Source of the DNA: Acetobacteraceae bacterium
GTDB lineage: Bacteria; Pseudomonadota; Alphaproteobacteria; Acetobacterales; Acetobacteraceae
Reading direction: 5' to 3'
Assembly (NCBI GenBank): GCA_947476855.1
Contig: CANJSR010000361.1
Location: 1 to 5,253, forward strand
Length of the DNA: 5,253 nucleotides
The notes beneath the pieces were generated by a model. The model made no database searches. It was given only the letters and a program-made list of their open reading frames with translations, and was not told the origin of the DNA. This document shows, piece after piece, positions 4,588-5,253 of this stretch (position 1 is its first letter; each line of letters opens with the position of its first letter). The position numbers were made by a program, and so were the translations under genes.

Positions 4588-5253
4588 TCATACCGCCTGG
4601 CTGGCCCGCATCGCCGCGATGGCGCCCGCGTCGTAGCCCAGTTCCCCCAAAATCTGGTCCGTGTGCTGGCCCACCGAGGGGACATCGCCCACCACCGCCT
4701 CAAAATCCGTGAACGTGAACGGAGGCAGCAGCGCGCGCACCGGCCCGGCCTCGGTATTGATCTCCCGCCACTTATCCCGCGCCGAGAACTGCACGTGATC
4801 CCACACGTTCTTCGACTCATTCAGCCGCCCGTTGGCGATCCCGGCGTTGTCCAGCAGTTCCGCCACCTCCACCGAGGTCATGGTCATGAACAATTCCTCG
4901 ATCACCGCCGTCAGCGCCGCCCGGTTCTCCCGCCTCGCCCCCTGGGTGCTGAAGCGGGGATCGGTCGCAAGCTCGGCCCGGCCCATCGCCTTGGTGCAGA
5001 ACACCGCCCACTCCCGCTCATTCTGCAAGCCAAAGATGATCTGCCCGTCCTTCGTCTTATGAGCCCCATAGGGCGCGATCGCCGGATGCGACGTCGGCGA
5101 CCGCGGCGGCGGCGTCCCCGCATAGGCGGCGCGCAGCATCGGGTAGGACATCCACTCCCCCAACGCATCGATCATCGCGATCTTGACGTTCGCCCCTTCC
5201 CCCGTCCGCCCGCGCCGCAGCAGCGCCGACAGGATCCCCGTCAGCGCATACAT
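4588..5253 (-). CDS. CaiB/BaiF (family III) CoA-transferase, C-terminal part (5' end outside window)
   Basis: The last 221 residues of a family III CoA-transferase, an enzyme class that moves CoA between carboxylic acids through an aspartyl-CoA intermediate. Full members have about 390-400 residues, so the N-terminal 170-180, including the catalytic Asp, lie beyond the right edge. The ATG at the very edge is an internal Met (YALTGILSALLRRGRTGEGA is an internal family block), not the start. Further blocks are IAMIDALGEWMSYP (26-39), a GLQNEREW segment (75-82), ATDPRF (96-101), a helix near ELLDNAGIANGRLN (131-144), then VWDHVQFSARDKWREI (149-164) and ALLPPF (173-178). The EWMSYP, LQNEREW and LLPPF features recall members annotated as itaconate, mesaconate or citramalate CoA-transferases, but the substrate is not established. 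It probably lies upstream in the same transcription direction as livHMG, separated by the repeat-containing gap. Confidence 0.92.
   Translation of the reverse strand: MYALTGILSALLRRGRTGEGANVKIAMIDALGEWMSYPMLRAAYAGTPPPRSPTSHPAIAPYGAHKTKDGQIIFGLQNEREWAVFCTKAMGRAELATDPRFSTQGARRENRAALTAVIEELFMTMTSVEVAELLDNAGIANGRLNESKNVWDHVQFSARDKWREINTEAGPVRALLPPFTFTDFEAVVGDVPSVGQHTDQILGELGYDAGAIAAMRASQAV

Noticed and set aside
1..5253. A new defence or mobile system in this window
   Set aside because: All genes fall into known families, and no transposase, integrase, tRNA-flanked attachment site or unfamiliar multi-gene cassette was seen; the only accessory module is the known type of toxin-antitoxin pair.

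Overview
The window is GC-rich DNA, and every gene I can support lies on the minus strand, so transcription runs from high to low coordinates. The gene families (LivHMG-type ABC transporter, family III CoA-transferase, gamma-glutamyltransferase-like protein, HI1419/HI1420-type toxin-antitoxin pair), the tight gene packing and a G/C-rich palindromic repeat together suggest a proteobacterial chromosome, most likely an alphaproteobacterium. I cannot name the genus.

In transcription order: (1) 5253-4588, the C-terminal part of a CaiB/BaiF family CoA-transferase whose 5' end is outside the window. (2) 4587-4363, a 225-bp gap holding a pair of inverted G/C-rich hairpin repeats. (3) 4362-1839, livH-livM-livG, the two permeases and one ATPase of a branched-chain amino acid type (HAAT) ABC importer, joined by two 4-bp ATGA stop/start overlaps. 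(4) 1798-1349, an AHSA1-type SRPBCC domain protein. (5) 1318-715, a toxin-antitoxin operon with the toxin first. Its toxin gene has no ATG, GTG or TTG at the family's normal start and appears to begin with CTG. A perfect TGTAGC-N6-GCTACA inverted repeat lies just upstream. (6) 701-1, the N-terminal part of a gamma-glutamyltransferase-like protein, which runs off the left edge.

Functionally, the CoA-transferase and the Liv transporter may import and activate a carboxylic acid or amino-acid-like compound, but the substrate cannot be read from the sequence. The set seen here is incomplete: no second ATPase (LivF) and no periplasmic binding protein (LivK) are present. The toxin-antitoxin module sits between the SRPBCC gene and the GGT-like gene. 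Its antitoxin stop codon overlaps the GGT-like gene's Shine-Dalgarno sequence by one base, so the GGT-like gene is probably co-transcribed with the module.

I see no clearly new system. The points most worth a second look are the CTG-started toxin with its operator, the inverted hairpin pair with matched stem changes, and the GGT-like protein that lacks the usual substrate-binding arginine.
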